Positions 24,314-34,013 of a stretch of DNA of 34,219 nt are shown in pieces. Each line of letters begins with the position of its first letter. Positions within the stretch are counted from its first letter, which is position 1. Where the stretch lies: positions 1-34,219 of the forward strand of contig JARFQE010000073.1 of NCBI GenBank assembly GCA_029287915.1, written 5' to 3'. Origin of the DNA: Arenicellales bacterium. GTDB lineage: Bacteria; Pseudomonadota; Gammaproteobacteria; BMS3Bbin11. Both the position numbers and the translations under genes were made by a program. The notes beneath the pieces were generated by a model. The model was not told the DNA's origin and made no database searches. It saw only the letters and a program-made list of their open reading frames with translations.

Positions 24314-24853
24314 TCACCAGCTGATGTAAGCATAGCCCTGCTGCTGCAATTCCATAAGATCTGCCACGCCAGCATCAACAACCGTGGCAAAGTCGACCAC
24401 ATCCTTTTTATCCTTGTGTAATGTAATCAGCGTATTACCGCAGGCGTGAAATTCCACTCCGTAAAAAGCAAGGCTTGCTACCTGATCACGTACAGCTGGA
24501 ATCACTGGAATACCGGGTTCTTTGAGTAGCATGTGAATGCCAGGGCCCATTACAGAGACGACAATTTTAATATCGTCGCCATATTTGCGCAGCATGTTAC
24601 GGATGGTATTAAGAACCGCAAGCTGGTAAGACTCATCAGACTTGTTGAAGTGGTAAACAATTTTATTATTGCTCTCCTCACCTGGAAATTTTAGCTCGTC
24701 CTGTGCCGTATCGTTTTGTGTTTCTGAGACAGGGTCATCGGCAGCGAGAACAGTAGCCGGCATCAGGAGAGAGGTAGAAATGACAACAACCAGCAGAAAC
24801 GAAAATGAAACATCAGCAAGACAACGCTGCGTGTGACTGGTATTTATAGACAT
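24314..24853 (-). CDS. Exported DsrE/DsrF-like protein
   Basis: A 179-residue protein with an extended N-region and hydrophobic signal (cleavage probably near ATVLAA, residue 37). The mature domain resembles the DsrE/F-like fold: KIVYHFNKSD, a helix with LNTIRNMLRKYG, the strand IKIVVSVMGPGIHMLL, and FHACGNTL with a single conserved cysteine, C138. Such exported DsrE-like proteins are common in sulfur oxidisers, where cytoplasmic relatives move sulfane sulfur between proteins. Whether this one binds sulfur is unproved. A GAGGAT ribosome-binding site precedes the ATG. Confidence 0.8.
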   Translation of the reverse strand: MSINTSHTQRCLADVSFSFLLVVVISTSLLMPATVLAADDPVSETQNDTAQDELKFPGEESNNKIVYHFNKSDESYQLAVLNTIRNMLRKYGDDIKIVVSVMGPGIHMLLKEPGIPVIPAVRDQVASLAFYGVEFHACGNTLITLHKDKKDVVDFATVVDAGVADLMELQQQGYAYISW

Positions 24854-25246
24854 TCGCTTATCCTCTTGTTTGTTTTAGCGTATGCGTTCCTAATCCAATC
24901 TGTAGATACTACCGTTGAAATGGTAAAAGGTTAAGAGGGCTTTGCGGTTTCCAGTAACTTATTTTAACAATTGTCAGTAAAGTGTAGGCGAAAATCCACA
25001 TCCGTATTCATTGCAGCCCGGATATACATCAGTTTCACAGTTTTGCTGCTGTAATTAGTGATCAGATAATGTTTGACATGCATTCTTCATACTCGATTCG
25101 AATCATCATCGATCAGATTAGAAAATGCGAGTATCCGAAAAGCTATTGATTTAATAAAAGTAAATGTATTACAACTTTCGGCGGAATATCTTAATCGCGC
25201 GACTTCACTGATGCACGACATTTATAGCAGGCAATCCAGACACAGG
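24854..25246. other. Gene-poor interval between dnaJ and the DsrE-like gene
   Basis: This 393-nt stretch holds the upstream region of the DsrE-like gene at its left end and the 3' side of dnaJ at its right. A plus-strand TTG-initiated frame (25073-25273, 66 codons) has no ribosome-binding site or recognisable product and overlaps dnaJ antisense. No clear terminator, repeat or RNA gene is visible. Confidence 0.5.
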
Positions 25247-26371
25247 TCAGGAAACTATATCATCCACAAATGACTTTATCTTGTCCGTCCATGAACTCTC
25301 TTTCGGACTATGTCGTTTACCCCCTTCGCGCATGCTGGCATCGAGCTTCTCGAGCAGTTCTTTCTGCTCCTTGCTGAGGTTCACTGGCGTTTCTACTACA
25401 ACCTTGCAAAACAGATCGCCAGCCTGCACGCCACGGACATTACGAACACCTTTGCCACGTAAACGGAAGACTTTATCGGTCTGTGTTCCAGCGGGTATCT
25501 TCAGACTGGCTCTACCATCAAGAGTCGGTATTTCCAGATCGCCACCCAATGCAAGTAAGGTAAAACTAACCGGCGTTTCGCAATAAAGGTGGGTGTCTTC
25601 ACGCTGGAATATAGGATGTTTCTTCAGGTGTACGGCCACATAGAGATCTCCTGTTACACCACCATGAGGTGCTGCTTCACCTTCACCGGCAAGCCGTACC
25701 TGATCGCCTTCATCGACGCCTGCTGGTATTTTAACAGACAGCGTTTTCTGCTTCTTAACCCGACCCTGGCCATGACAGTCCGGACAGGGATCCGTAATAA
25801 TTTTCCCTGTGCCCCTGCACTGTGGGCAGGTTTGCTGGACAGAGAAAAAGCCCTGTTGCATGCGTACTTCACCGTGACCACCGCAGGTCGTACAAGTCTT
25901 TGCCTGGCTACCTTTACGGGAACCGCTGCCATCACAGGTTTCACAGTTTGACATTACTGGCACACGTATCTGTACTTCGGTGCCATTAATCGCGTCTTCA
26001 AGGCTCAACTCTAGATTATAGCGCAGGTCACTGCCACGGTTCTGGCGAGCACTGCGCCGGCCACCTCCACCAAAGATATCACCGAATATATCCCCAAAGG
26101 CATCACCAAATCCTGCTGCACCACCGGGTCCGCCACCCATTGAAGCATCAACACCAGCATGTCCAAACTGATCATAGGCCGAACGTTTCTGTGCATCGGC
26201 CAGGACTTCATAGGCTTCCTTGGCTTCCTTGAAATTGGCTTCAGCAGCCTTGTCATCCGGGTTGCGATCCGGATGGTGCTTCATTGCCAGGCGGCGATAT
26301 GCCTTTTTGATTTCCGCCTCAGAGGCATTTCTTTGTACTCCGAGAACATCATAATAATCACGCTTGGACAT
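25247..26371 (-). CDS. dnaJ: Co-chaperone DnaJ (Hsp40)
   Basis: The 374-residue protein has the standard type I layout: a J domain with HPD at residues 33-35, a Gly/Phe-rich linker ([18 protein letters not shown]), four zinc-binding CxxCxGxG motifs ([32 protein letters not shown]) and the C-terminal substrate-binding domain. It stimulates the DnaK ATPase and delivers unfolded proteins. It follows dnaK after 84 nt that include an intrinsic terminator, so it depends on read-through or a separate promoter. Confidence 0.98.
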   Translation of the reverse strand: MSKRDYYDVLGVQRNASEAEIKKAYRRLAMKHHPDRNPDDKAAEANFKEAKEAYEVLADAQKRSAYDQFGHAGVDASMGGGPGGAAGFGDAFGDIFGDIFGGGGRRSARQNRGSDLRYNLELSLEDAINGTEVQIRVPVMSNCETCDGSGSRKGSQAKTCTTCGGHGEVRMQQGFFSVQQTCPQCRGTGKIITDPCPDCHGQGRVKKQKTLSVKIPAGVDEGDQVRLAGEGEAAPHGGVTGDLYVAVHLKKHPIFQREDTHLYCETPVSFTLLALGGDLEIPTLDGRASLKIPAGTQTDKVFRLRGKGVRNVRGVQAGDLFCKVVVETPVNLSKEQKELLEKLDASMREGGKRHSPKESSWTDKIKSFVDDIVS

Positions 26372-26399
26372 CTTATTTGTACCCTATCCTGAATGACGA

Positions 26400-26429
26400 A
26401 AAGGCACGGCCGCTAGCGGCCATGCCTTT
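26400..26429 (-). terminator. Intrinsic hairpin between dnaK and dnaJ
   Basis: On the minus strand AAAGGCA-T-GGCC...GGCC-G-TGCCTTT forms a long stem with a G-U pair, and the 3' arm ends in TTTT followed by C. It lies 26 nt past the dnaK stop and 28 nt before the dnaJ start, so it probably reduces dnaJ relative to dnaK. Confidence 0.7.
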
Positions 26430-26455
26430 ATTGTTTGCTATGTTACATTATAGAC

Positions 26456-28384
26456 TTACTTCTTGTCGTCGTCCTTGACTTCCTCGAACTCTGCATCAAC
26501 AACGTCATCATCAGCTGTTGCTTCGGGCTGTTCAGTACCTGATGTTTCTGCACCAGTATCGGCGCCACCAGCATCAGCATAGGCCTGTTCCGCAAGCTTG
26601 TGACTAGCCGTAGTCAGTGCTTCTGTTTTAGCTTCGATTTCAGCCTTGTCATCACCTTTCAGTGCTTCTTCGAGCTCACCAGCAGCCTTTTCAATATTCT
26701 CCTTATCTGCAGCATCAACCTTATCACCAAGATCTGTTAGTGATTTACGCACCGAATGGAGAATGGCATCACCCTGATTCCGCGCATCAACGAGTTCTTT
26801 GGCCTGGCGATCTTCATCTGCATGTTCCTCTGCATCACGAACCATATTCTCAATCTCTTCATCACTGAGACCGGAGCTGGACTTGATGACGATCTTATTT
26901 TCCTTGCCTGTCGCCTTGTCTTTGGCCGTTACATGCATAATACCATTAGCATCTATATCAAAGGTGACTTCAATCTGGGGCATACCACGTGGTGCTGGCG
27001 GAATGTCAGTCAGATCAAAACGACCCAGAGATTTATTACCGGAAGCAATTTCACGCTCACCCTGCAGCACATGTACCGTGACCGCATTCTGATTATCTTC
27101 AGCGGTAGAGAATATCTGTGATGCCTTGGTTGGAATTGTTGTATTCTTTTCTATCAACTTGGTCATCACACCACCCATGGTTTCGATACCTAGAGACAAT
27201 GGGGTGACATCCAGTAATAGCACATCTTTGACATCGCCACCCAGCACACCACCCTGAATAGCAGCACCGAGTGCTACAGCTTCATCCGGGTTAACGTCCT
27301 TGCGGGGCTCCTTGCCGAAGAAATCCTGAACTGCCTGCTGGACCATAGGCATACGAGTCTGCCCACCGACCAGAATAATATCACTGATATCAGAAGCACT
27401 GACCTCAGCATCTTTCAATGCGATCTTGCACGGATCAATTGAGCGTTTAACGAGATCTTCAACCAGTGCTTCCAGCTTGGCACGTGTCATCTTGACATTA
27501 AGATGCTTTGGTCCGCTGGCATCGGCAGTGATATAGGGCAGATTAACTTCTGTCTGGGTCGTTGAGGACAGTTCGATTTTTGCCTTCTCAGCCGCCTCTT
27601 TCAGGCGCTGAAGTGCAATTGGATCATTACGCAGATCAACACCCTGGTCCTTATTGAACTCATCTGCCAGGAAATCAATGACACGGTGATCAAAGTCTTC
27701 ACCACCAAGGAATGTATCACCATTGGTAGACAGCACTTCAAACTGATGTTCGCCATCGACATCAGCAATTTCAATTATTGATATGTCAAAAGTACCACCG
27801 CCAAGGTCATATACGGCTACTGTGCGATCACCTTCTTTTTTATCCATGCCGAAGGCCAGTGCAGCCGCAGTCGGCTCATTGATGATGCGTTTAACATCAA
27901 GCCCGGCAATTTTACCGGCATCTTTGGTAGCCTGGCGCTGTGAATCATTAAAGTAGGCCGGTACCGTTACCACAGCTTCAGTCACTTTTTCACCGAGAAA
28001 TGCCTCAGCGTCCGCCTTCAGCTTGTTTAATACACGAGCAGAGACTTCGGGTGGTGCCATCTGCTTGCCATTTACTTCAACCCAGGCATCGCCATTTTTA
28101 GCCTTGACAATTTTAAATGGCATTAGATCGATATCGCGCTGTACAACATCCTCATCATACTTGCGCCCAATCAATCTTTTGATGGCATATAATGTATTTG
28201 CAGGATTGGTTACTGCCTGACGTTTAGCCGGGGCGCCAACAACAATTTCGTCATCCATATACGCAATAATAGATGGTGTTGTGCGATCACCCTCACTATT
28301 CTCAAGCACACGGGCTTTACCGCCTTCCATTACCGCGACACATGAGTTGGTCGTACCCAGATCAATACCAATAATTTTTCCCAT
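26456..28384 (-). CDS. dnaK: Chaperone DnaK (Hsp70)
   Basis: A 642-residue Hsp70 with the N-terminal ATPase start [19 protein letters not shown], the phosphate loop [14 protein letters not shown], the linker [19 protein letters not shown], and a Gly/Asp-rich acidic C-terminus ending in [13 protein letters not shown]. It binds hydrophobic segments of unfolded proteins in the cytoplasm. A GAGGATG ribosome-binding site precedes the ATG and a sigma32-like promoter lies just upstream. It follows grpE in the same direction. Confidence 0.99.
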   Translation of the reverse strand: MGKIIGIDLGTTNSCVAVMEGGKARVLENSEGDRTTPSIIAYMDDEIVVGAPAKRQAVTNPANTLYAIKRLIGRKYDEDVVQRDIDLMPFKIVKAKNGDAWVEVNGKQMAPPEVSARVLNKLKADAEAFLGEKVTEAVVTVPAYFNDSQRQATKDAGKIAGLDVKRIINEPTAAALAFGMDKKEGDRTVAVYDLGGGTFDISIIEIADVDGEHQFEVLSTNGDTFLGGEDFDHRVIDFLADEFNKDQGVDLRNDPIALQRLKEAAEKAKIELSSTTQTEVNLPYITADASGPKHLNVKMTRAKLEALVEDLVKRSIDPCKIALKDAEVSASDISDIILVGGQTRMPMVQQAVQDFFGKEPRKDVNPDEAVALGAAIQGGVLGGDVKDVLLLDVTPLSLGIETMGGVMTKLIEKNTTIPTKASQIFSTAEDNQNAVTVHVLQGEREIASGNKSLGRFDLTDIPPAPRGMPQIEVTFDIDANGIMHVTAKDKATGKENKIVIKSSSGLSDEEIENMVRDAEEHADEDRQAKELVDARNQGDAILHSVRKSLTDLGDKVDAADKENIEKAAGELEEALKGDDKAEIEAKTEALTTASHKLAEQAYADAGGADTGAETSGTEQPEATADDDVVDAEFEEVKDDDKK

Positions 28385-28422
28385 TTTTTTACATCCTCAT
28401 TGACAAATCTTTAACTGCTTAA

Positions 28423-28451
28423 TAGATAGGGGCTAGGCATAGAAAAACAAG
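28423..28451 (-). promoter_or_regulatory. Possible sigma32-type promoter of dnaK
   Basis: Minus-strand CTTGTTT (complement of 28445-28451), a 12-nt spacer and CCCCTATCTA (complement of 28423-28432) resemble the heat-shock consensus CTTGAAA-N11-16-CCCCATNT. The -35 is degenerate and the -10 has one shifted base. It would start transcription about 30 nt before the dnaK ATG. Confidence 0.4.
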
Positions 28452-28513
28452 CTTACAGGTGTTTCGTTTTACGATTTTGTTTTGAAAGCCGATGCATAAA
28501 ACGTAAAACTTGT

Positions 28514-29086
28514 TTATTTCGCTACCATCACCATCGCTGGTCGCAACAGACGATCATGAATGCTAAAACCTTTCTGGATCACCTGGGCAATACAGTTGCT
28601 CTCAATGCCCTCTATTTCTACCAGACCCATCGCCTGATGTTTTTCCGGATCCAGACGATCACCCGCTTCCGGTGATATTTCCTCTATATTAAACTTTTCC
28701 ATCGCTGTATCGAGCTGCTTCATGGTCAGACCCAGGCCTTCTTTCATTTTTTCAAGAATTTCACTATTTTCCTGGTCCAAATCAATTTTTCTGGCCTGGT
28801 CGAGGCTGTCTCTAACCAGTAAGACCTCTGCAGCAAACTTTTCAATCGCAAACTTACGCGCACTGGCAATATCATTCTCTGCACGGCGACGGACATTTTC
28901 AACTTCGGCACGACTTCTTAACACCTCATCCTCCGCTTTTGCCAATGCCTCGCGCATTTCCTCAAACTGCTGATGAGAGACTTCCTCGTTATGTTCATTT
29001 AACTCTTCGAGGACTTCTTCAATTTCTGCATCTTCAAGATTGATTTCGTCCTTTTCTCTGATATCTTCTTTTTCTTTACTGGTCAT
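28514..29086 (-). CDS. grpE: Nucleotide exchange factor GrpE
   Basis: The 190-residue protein has the GrpE layout: an acidic N-terminus, a long coiled coil (about residues 40-110), and the C-terminal beta domain beginning with ISPEAGDRLDPEKHQAMG and ending GFSIHDRLLRPAMVMVAK. It releases ADP from DnaK. The gene order hrcA-grpE-dnaK-dnaJ is the common bacterial heat-shock arrangement. A strong sigma32-type promoter lies 41 to 68 nt upstream of its ATG. Confidence 0.97.
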   Translation of the reverse strand: MTSKEKEDIREKDEINLEDAEIEEVLEELNEHNEEVSHQQFEEMREALAKAEDEVLRSRAEVENVRRRAENDIASARKFAIEKFAAEVLLVRDSLDQARKIDLDQENSEILEKMKEGLGLTMKQLDTAMEKFNIEEISPEAGDRLDPEKHQAMGLVEIEGIESNCIAQVIQKGFSIHDRLLRPAMVMVAK

Positions 29087-29126
29087 TAGTCTCTCTCTGA
29101 TTAAAAAGAAATTTTCTCTGACAACA

Positions 29127-29154
29127 AGGTGGGGGCTCAGTGCCGGGATTCAAG
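29127..29154 (-). promoter_or_regulatory. Sigma32-type heat-shock promoter of grpE
   Basis: Minus-strand CTTGAAT (complement of 29148-29154), a 13-nt spacer and CCCCACCT (complement of 29127-29134) match the sigma32 consensus CTTGAAA-N11-16-CCCCATNT at all but one position in each element. The start would fall near 29120, between hrcA and grpE. Confidence 0.7.
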
Positions 29155-29182
29155 CCCTGCGGTGACTCATCAATGAGACTTG

Positions 29183-30217
29183 CTAACTGCTTAGCGCATT
29201 TGATAACAAGCGGGCTGTTATATCGACAATGGGGATAATGCCTTCGTAGTCCATGCGCGTTGGCCCAACTACACCGAGAGTCCCTACTTTTTCACCCTCT
29301 CGGCAGAAAGGTGCAGTGACAACTGAACAATCGGCAAAAGCCTGATAACCGGATTCCTGCCCGATAAAGATTTTGATGCCATCAACACCGAGACTACGTT
29401 GTAGAAGGTCGAGTAGATCCTGCTTGGTCTTAAACGAGCCGAACAATCGCCGCAGGGTTTCATTATCACTCAGATCAGGGATATCAATCAGCTGCTCTTC
29501 CCCACTCACCATCAAATTGTTCTCACCTGGCCCTTCAGATTCAAATACCTGGCGAGCCAGTGCAATTGCCTCCTGAATGACACGATTCATACCCGCCGTA
29601 TCTTCTTCCATGCCATGTAGCAACATCATTTTGACACTATCAAGTGGCTGACTACTAAAAGTCTCATTGAAAAAATTGGCCGCCTCGACCAGCTCTGATG
29701 GAGAGTAAGCTCTGTCGGTCGTTATCACCCTGTTCTGTACACGGCCTTCTTTACTAACCAGAATTACCAGTAGACGGTTTTGCCCCAGATTCAGAAATTC
29801 GATTTGCTTGAAGATTTCCTGATCACTATTGGACACCATAACCACACCCGCAAGATGAGTAACATCCGACAACAGGCTGGAGGCAGAATGGACCAGTGTA
29901 TCAACATTAACCTCACCGGAAAAACTGGCTGCGAACTCCTTGCTGACTCCAGGTGCAACAGGTTTAACATGAATTAAAGAATCGACAAAAAGACGATAGC
30001 CGCTCTGTGTCGGTACACGTCCCGCTGATGTGTGTGGTGATTGAACCAGCCCAAGGTTTTCCAGATCAGCCATGACATTTCTGATCGTAGCTGCGCTGAC
30101 ACTCAGGCCGGAACTTTTCTGCAGCTGTTTTGAACCGACCGGATGCCCACCCTCGATATATTGTTCGATCAGAGTCTTCAAGAGGATTTCAGAACGAGTA
30201 TTTAGTTTTTCTGCCAT
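29183..30217 (-). CDS. hrcA: Heat-inducible transcription repressor HrcA
   Basis: A 344-residue repressor with an N-terminal winged-helix (NTRSEILLKTLIEQYIEGGHPVGSKQL, then SAATIRNVMADLENLGLVQSPHTSAGRVPT) and the HrcA dimer/GAF-like core ending in GPTRMDYEGIIPIVD. HrcA binds CIRCE inverted repeats and represses dnaK or groE operons. The frame is open to a TTG at 30250, but the ATG at 30217 gives the family length and start and is chosen. No CIRCE sequence is seen in this window. It is divergent from nadK. Confidence 0.95.
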   Translation of the reverse strand: MAEKLNTRSEILLKTLIEQYIEGGHPVGSKQLQKSSGLSVSAATIRNVMADLENLGLVQSPHTSAGRVPTQSGYRLFVDSLIHVKPVAPGVSKEFAASFSGEVNVDTLVHSASSLLSDVTHLAGVVMVSNSDQEIFKQIEFLNLGQNRLLVILVSKEGRVQNRVITTDRAYSPSELVEAANFFNETFSSQPLDSVKMMLLHGMEEDTAGMNRVIQEAIALARQVFESEGPGENNLMVSGEEQLIDIPDLSDNETLRRLFGSFKTKQDLLDLLQRSLGVDGIKIFIGQESGYQAFADCSVVTAPFCREGEKVGTLGVVGPTRMDYEGIIPIVDITARLLSNALSS

Positions 30218-30393
30218 CTTTGTAATATAGAGATTAGGAATCTGCTTCAAATAAAAACCACATCAGTCTGCAAAAGATATTATACCTATAGCATGATGAC
30301 AACAAAATTACTCAGTGCACCCTGCAAACTCTTCCGTTCTTTGCCTAAGTCGATTACTCTTTAATACTTATTTTTACAGGAGTCAGACATCCG

Positions 30394-31221
30394 ATGTCGC
30401 TAATTTTTAAAACCGTATCTGTGTTCTCACGCCAGAATGATCCAGCAGCAAGGGCAGTTGCCGACGAGCTGGAGGTCTTCCTGCTGAAGCTTGGTTGTGA
30501 TGTTAGCAGACAGGAAAATGATGATGCCGGCAATGTTACTAGTGACCTGGCCATTGTCGTAGGTGGTGATGGCACCCTGTTACATATAGCACGCAATATT
30601 GCCCCACAGGGCACACCCCTGGCAGGAATCAATCTTGGTCGGCTCGGTTTTCTGGTTGATATTCCACGTGAGGGCATGGAAAATATTTTACGAGAAATCC
30701 TGCATGGCATTTATCAGCATGAAGAACGGATTCTTCTCAGCGCAAGCCTTTCTCGTGCCGGTGAGATAATACATCATGCAGAGGCTCTCAATGACGTTGT
30801 GGTCAGTAAGGGAGAACTAGCACGTCTAATCGAATTTGAAACACTGGTTGATGGCACACACGTCAACACAGCACGAGCAGACGGCATCATTGTAGCGACG
30901 CCGACCGGCTCTACCGCCTATGCACTGTCAGCAAATGGCCCTATACTGGCGCCGGAGCTGGAAGCAATTACTCTGGTACCAATCTGTCCTCATACCCTTA
31001 GCTTCCGGCCACTTGTCATTGGCAGCCGTAGTACAGTATGTATACGTATGCTTGACAGTGGACAGGACAATACCTATCTCAGCTTTGATGGTCAGTCAGC
31101 AGTGCGTCTGCAGGATGGCGATGTGGTAGACATTAAAATGGCAGAGCATCGTGTAAAGTTACTACGACCGGTCAACCACAGTCATTTTGATGTGCTGCGC
31201 GCCAAGCTGCGCTGGGGTTAG
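30394..31221 (+). CDS. nadK: NAD kinase
   Basis: The 275-residue protein phosphorylates NAD to NADP. It contains the diagnostic GGDGTLL motif (GGDG at residues 57-60), NLGRLGFLVDI, and TPTGSTAYALSANGPI. An AGGAG site lies 11 nt before the ATG. It is followed 24 nt later by recN, as in many gammaproteobacteria, and is divergent from hrcA. The length is near the usual 290. Confidence 0.97.
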   Translation: MSLIFKTVSVFSRQNDPAARAVADELEVFLLKLGCDVSRQENDDAGNVTSDLAIVVGGDGTLLHIARNIAPQGTPLAGINLGRLGFLVDIPREGMENILREILHGIYQHEERILLSASLSRAGEIIHHAEALNDVVVSKGELARLIEFETLVDGTHVNTARADGIIVATPTGSTAYALSANGPILAPELEAITLVPICPHTLSFRPLVIGSRSTVCIRMLDSGQDNTYLSFDGQSAVRLQDGDVVDIKMAEHRVKLLRPVNHSHFDVLRAKLRWG

Positions 31222-31245
31222 CCGGTATCCCCTAATCGATATATC

Positions 31246-32913
31246 ATGCTTATATCCCTGTACCTGAGAAATTTTGTTATTGTGCGCGAGGCCGAAATCA
31301 GCCTGCGTGATGGCATGACAGCTATTACTGGCGAAACCGGAGCTGGTAAATCGATTCTTATCGGCGCGCTGGAACTGGCACTGGGTGGACGCACGTCCAG
31401 CGATATCATCAGGCATGGGGAAGATCAGGCTGAAATAATCGCTTCGTTTGATATCGCTGGGTGCAGCGAAGCGGCAAGCTGGCTTGAAAGTCAGGAAATG
31501 GAAGTCGCACAGGATTGTGTTATACGCAGAATTTTGAGTCGTAATGGCCCAAGCCGGGGATTTGTAAATGGCCGTCCAGTCGCCATGCAGCAGCTCAGGC
31601 AGCTCGGTGACACACTGGTGGACATACATGGACAGCATGAGCACCAGTCACTTTTACGACTCGATGATCAACGGAATTTGCTAGATTCGATGACAGGACA
31701 TCAGGCAGATTTAGACATGTTGAGCAGGTGCTATGAGGAAATCCAGCATTGTCAGCAGCAGCTCGATCAGCTGTGCAACAGGGACGATAAGGCTGAGGAT
31801 CAACAGGAATTATTGCGCTATCAGTTGACTGAACTCGAACAGCTGGACCTCGAAGAAAATGAAATTTCTGCACTTGAGGAAGAACACCGTCGCCTGGCTA
31901 ATGCCAGTGACCTGATAACGGGAATCAATGAAAGTCTGCTTGAGCTTAGCAGCGAGAGTGGTACAGATATAGAACAGCAGCTGAATCAGACCATCAGCAA
32001 ACTGCAGCAACTTGAACGCTTGGATCCTGCTCTATCAGAAATCAACCAGATATTGCTTAATGCCGGCATTTATATTGATGAAGCCACAGCTCAACTAAGA
32101 CGCTATATTGAGCGCATGGAGACCAACCCGCAACGGCTGGACTGGGTTAACCAACGCATGGGGAGTATTCATGACCTGGCACGCAAACACAGAATCAATC
32201 CCAGCGAATTAACTGCTCTGCAGGGCAGCCTGAAAAAAAAATTAGACGAACTGGAATCAGCAGAACAACACATTACTGAACTGGAACAGAAAATTGCATC
32301 CCATCTGTCTGAATACTCAAAACAGGCTCGCAAGATATCTCATCAACGCAAACAGGCAGCCAGCAGGCTCTCTGAAGAAGTCACCCAACGGATGCAGAAA
32401 CTCGGCATGGAGGGAGGTTCATTTACCCTTGAAATCACCGCTACTGATCCGGATAAGCCCCGGCGCCATGGACTGGACAGAGTTGAGTACCTGGTTGCTG
32501 CGAACGCAGGTCAGGCACCACAGCCCTTGCACAAAGTTGCTTCCGGTGGAGAATTGTCACGAATCGCCCTGGCGATACAGGTATGCGCTATGGAGGGATC
32601 CAGTACCCCAACACTAATTTTTGATGAAATCGATGTGGGTATTGGAGGCAGAGTAGCGGAAATAGTCGGGCAGCTACTTGCACAACTTGGACAGGTCCGG
32701 CAGGTACTATGCATTACCCACCTGGCCCAGGTTGCCGCCAATGCCCATCAACAAATACTCATCAGTAAATCAGGCGACCCGGTCGAAGCAACTGTCTCGG
32801 CTCTGAACAAAACACAGAGAGTAGAAGAAATTGCCCGTATGATGGGGGGCATCAAAATCACGGACCAGACCCGTGCGCATGCTGAAGAAATGCTGAATCA
32901 GTCTAATGGATGA
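31246..32913 (+). CDS. recN: DNA repair protein RecN
   Basis: A 555-residue SMC-like ATPase that acts in double-strand-break repair. Walker A is GETGAGKS (29-36), a long coiled coil fills the middle, and the C-terminal half has the ABC signature ASGGELSRIALAI and Walker B TLIFDEIDVGIGG, followed by ITHLAQVAA. Length matches the family (about 553). It lies 24 nt after nadK on the same strand. No LexA box is evident directly before it, so it probably shares the nadK promoter. Confidence 0.97.
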   Translation: MLISLYLRNFVIVREAEISLRDGMTAITGETGAGKSILIGALELALGGRTSSDIIRHGEDQAEIIASFDIAGCSEAASWLESQEMEVAQDCVIRRILSRNGPSRGFVNGRPVAMQQLRQLGDTLVDIHGQHEHQSLLRLDDQRNLLDSMTGHQADLDMLSRCYEEIQHCQQQLDQLCNRDDKAEDQQELLRYQLTELEQLDLEENEISALEEEHRRLANASDLITGINESLLELSSESGTDIEQQLNQTISKLQQLERLDPALSEINQILLNAGIYIDEATAQLRRYIERMETNPQRLDWVNQRMGSIHDLARKHRINPSELTALQGSLKKKLDELESAEQHITELEQKIASHLSEYSKQARKISHQRKQAASRLSEEVTQRMQKLGMEGGSFTLEITATDPDKPRRHGLDRVEYLVAANAGQAPQPLHKVASGGELSRIALAIQVCAMEGSSTPTLIFDEIDVGIGGRVAEIVGQLLAQLGQVRQVLCITHLAQVAANAHQQILISKSGDPVEATVSALNKTQRVEEIARMMGGIKITDQTRAHAEEMLNQSNG

Positions 32914-32976
32914 ATCAGAAGAGAGATCCGCAACCTGAAATGTAATATGAAACAGATAAAACTTGTGATTTTCAAG

Positions 32977-33411
32977 CTACTTTTTAGAACACTTTCCATC
33001 CTTCTTCATGCCCCCACAGACGCCATAAAGATACAGACTATGGTCATCAATACAAAAATCTGATTCTTCCGCAACCTGTTTCTGGCGTTCTTCGATACGG
33101 GAATCAAAGAATTCGAACACTTCACCACACTCAACACATACCATATGATCATGGTGCTTGCCTTCATTAAGCTCAAAAACTGAGCTGCCGCCTTCAAAAT
33201 GATGCCTTATTACCAGGCCCGCACCTTCAAACTGGGTCAGCACACGGTAGACCGTGGCCAGGCCAATATCCTCATCTGCCTCCAGTAATTGCCGGTAAAC
33301 ATCCTCTGCTGTCAGGTGACGCTGGTCACTCTTCTCAAGCAGCCCAAGTATTTTAAGTCTGGGTACAGTAGTTTTAAGCCCAGCTTTCTTCAAATCAGAT
33401 CTATCGGGCAT
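32977..33411 (-). CDS. fur: Ferric uptake regulator Fur
   Basis: This 144-residue repressor has the winged-helix (AEDVYRQLLEADEDIGLATVYRVL), the metal-binding HHDHMVCVECGEV segment (H86-H89, C92, C95) and the C-terminal second cysteine pair (C132, C141). It represses iron uptake with Fe2+. The length matches the family. It converges on recN and diverges from bamE, the common fur-bamE arrangement. An imperfect Fur-box-like sequence lies in the divergent promoter. Confidence 0.97.
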   Translation of the reverse strand: MPDRSDLKKAGLKTTVPRLKILGLLEKSDQRHLTAEDVYRQLLEADEDIGLATVYRVLTQFEGAGLVIRHHFEGGSSVFELNEGKHHDHMVCVECGEVFEFFDSRIEERQKQVAEESDFCIDDHSLYLYGVCGGMKKDGKCSKK

Positions 33412-33427
33412 GTGCCGCTCCAGAAAT

Positions 33428-33446
33428 CATAATGAAAATCAAAATA
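33428..33446. promoter_or_regulatory. Possible Fur box in the fur-bamE promoter
   Basis: CATAATGAAAATCAAAATA matches 14 of 19 positions of the Fur consensus GATAATGATAATCATTATC. It lies 17 nt upstream of the fur ATG, so it could serve autoregulation. The region is A+T-rich, so chance matching is a risk. Confidence 0.35.
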
Positions 33447-33511
33447 GTAGTCTGTCCCGATACTATCAGCTATCATCCTATGCTGTCTAAAAGAGTAAGA
33501 GTTGATTCCAT

Positions 33512-33931
33512 ATGCTAAAATTTTTACATATTACAGGAGTAATTCTGGCGTTGTTGCTACTGAGTTCCTGTATCAAAACCTATAAGCATGATGTTCAGCA
33601 GGGCAACATTCTTGATCCTGACCGTCTGGCCAGACTTGAACTTGGCATGAGCAAGAATGATGTTCAAACTCTGCTGGGCACTTCTTTACTACAGGACAGC
33701 TTCCATCCGGATCGCTGGGATTATTTCTACTCATTGCGAAAAGCAGGAAAAAAGGATTCCGAAAAACGACTGCTAACACTGTATTTTAAAGATGGTAAAC
33801 TCGAACAGATAGTCGGTACTGTTACCTCTGCCGGAGAAGAGCAGTCGAGCCAGACTAAAACAATAACTATTGATGAAAAACCTCCACAGGGCGGTATTAT
33901 TCAACGCAGTTGGGACAAGATTTGGCAGTAG
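33512..33931 (+). CDS. bamE: Outer-membrane assembly lipoprotein BamE
   Basis: The 139-residue lipoprotein has a signal with lipobox LLSSC and lipidated Cys20. The mature domain shows the SmpA/OmlA pattern: QQGNILDPDRLARLELGMSKNDVQTLLGTSLLQD, then WDYFYSLRKAGK and LTLYFKDGKLEQIVG. BamE is part of the BAM complex that folds outer-membrane beta-barrels. It is divergent from fur and convergent with rnfH. The C-terminal tail has a KPPQGGIIQRSWDKIWQ ending. Confidence 0.96.
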   Translation: MLKFLHITGVILALLLLSSCIKTYKHDVQQGNILDPDRLARLELGMSKNDVQTLLGTSLLQDSFHPDRWDYFYSLRKAGKKDSEKRLLTLYFKDGKLEQIVGTVTSAGEEQSSQTKTITIDEKPPQGGIIQRSWDKIWQ

Positions 33932-34013
33932 ATGCAGTAGATACCGAGGAAAAGTTTGAATGTAAATCAGAAAAGGAATTCCGTTTAACCGTTCTACAAG
34001 CTTTCTCCAGAAG

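Noticed and set aside
25073-25273. 66-codon plus-strand frame overlapping the dnaJ end
   Set aside because: It has a TTG start, no ribosome-binding site, no recognisable product and an antisense overlap with dnaJ.
28385-28513. CIRCE element before dnaK
   Set aside because: No GCACTC or GAGTGC arm is present in this interval or upstream of grpE.
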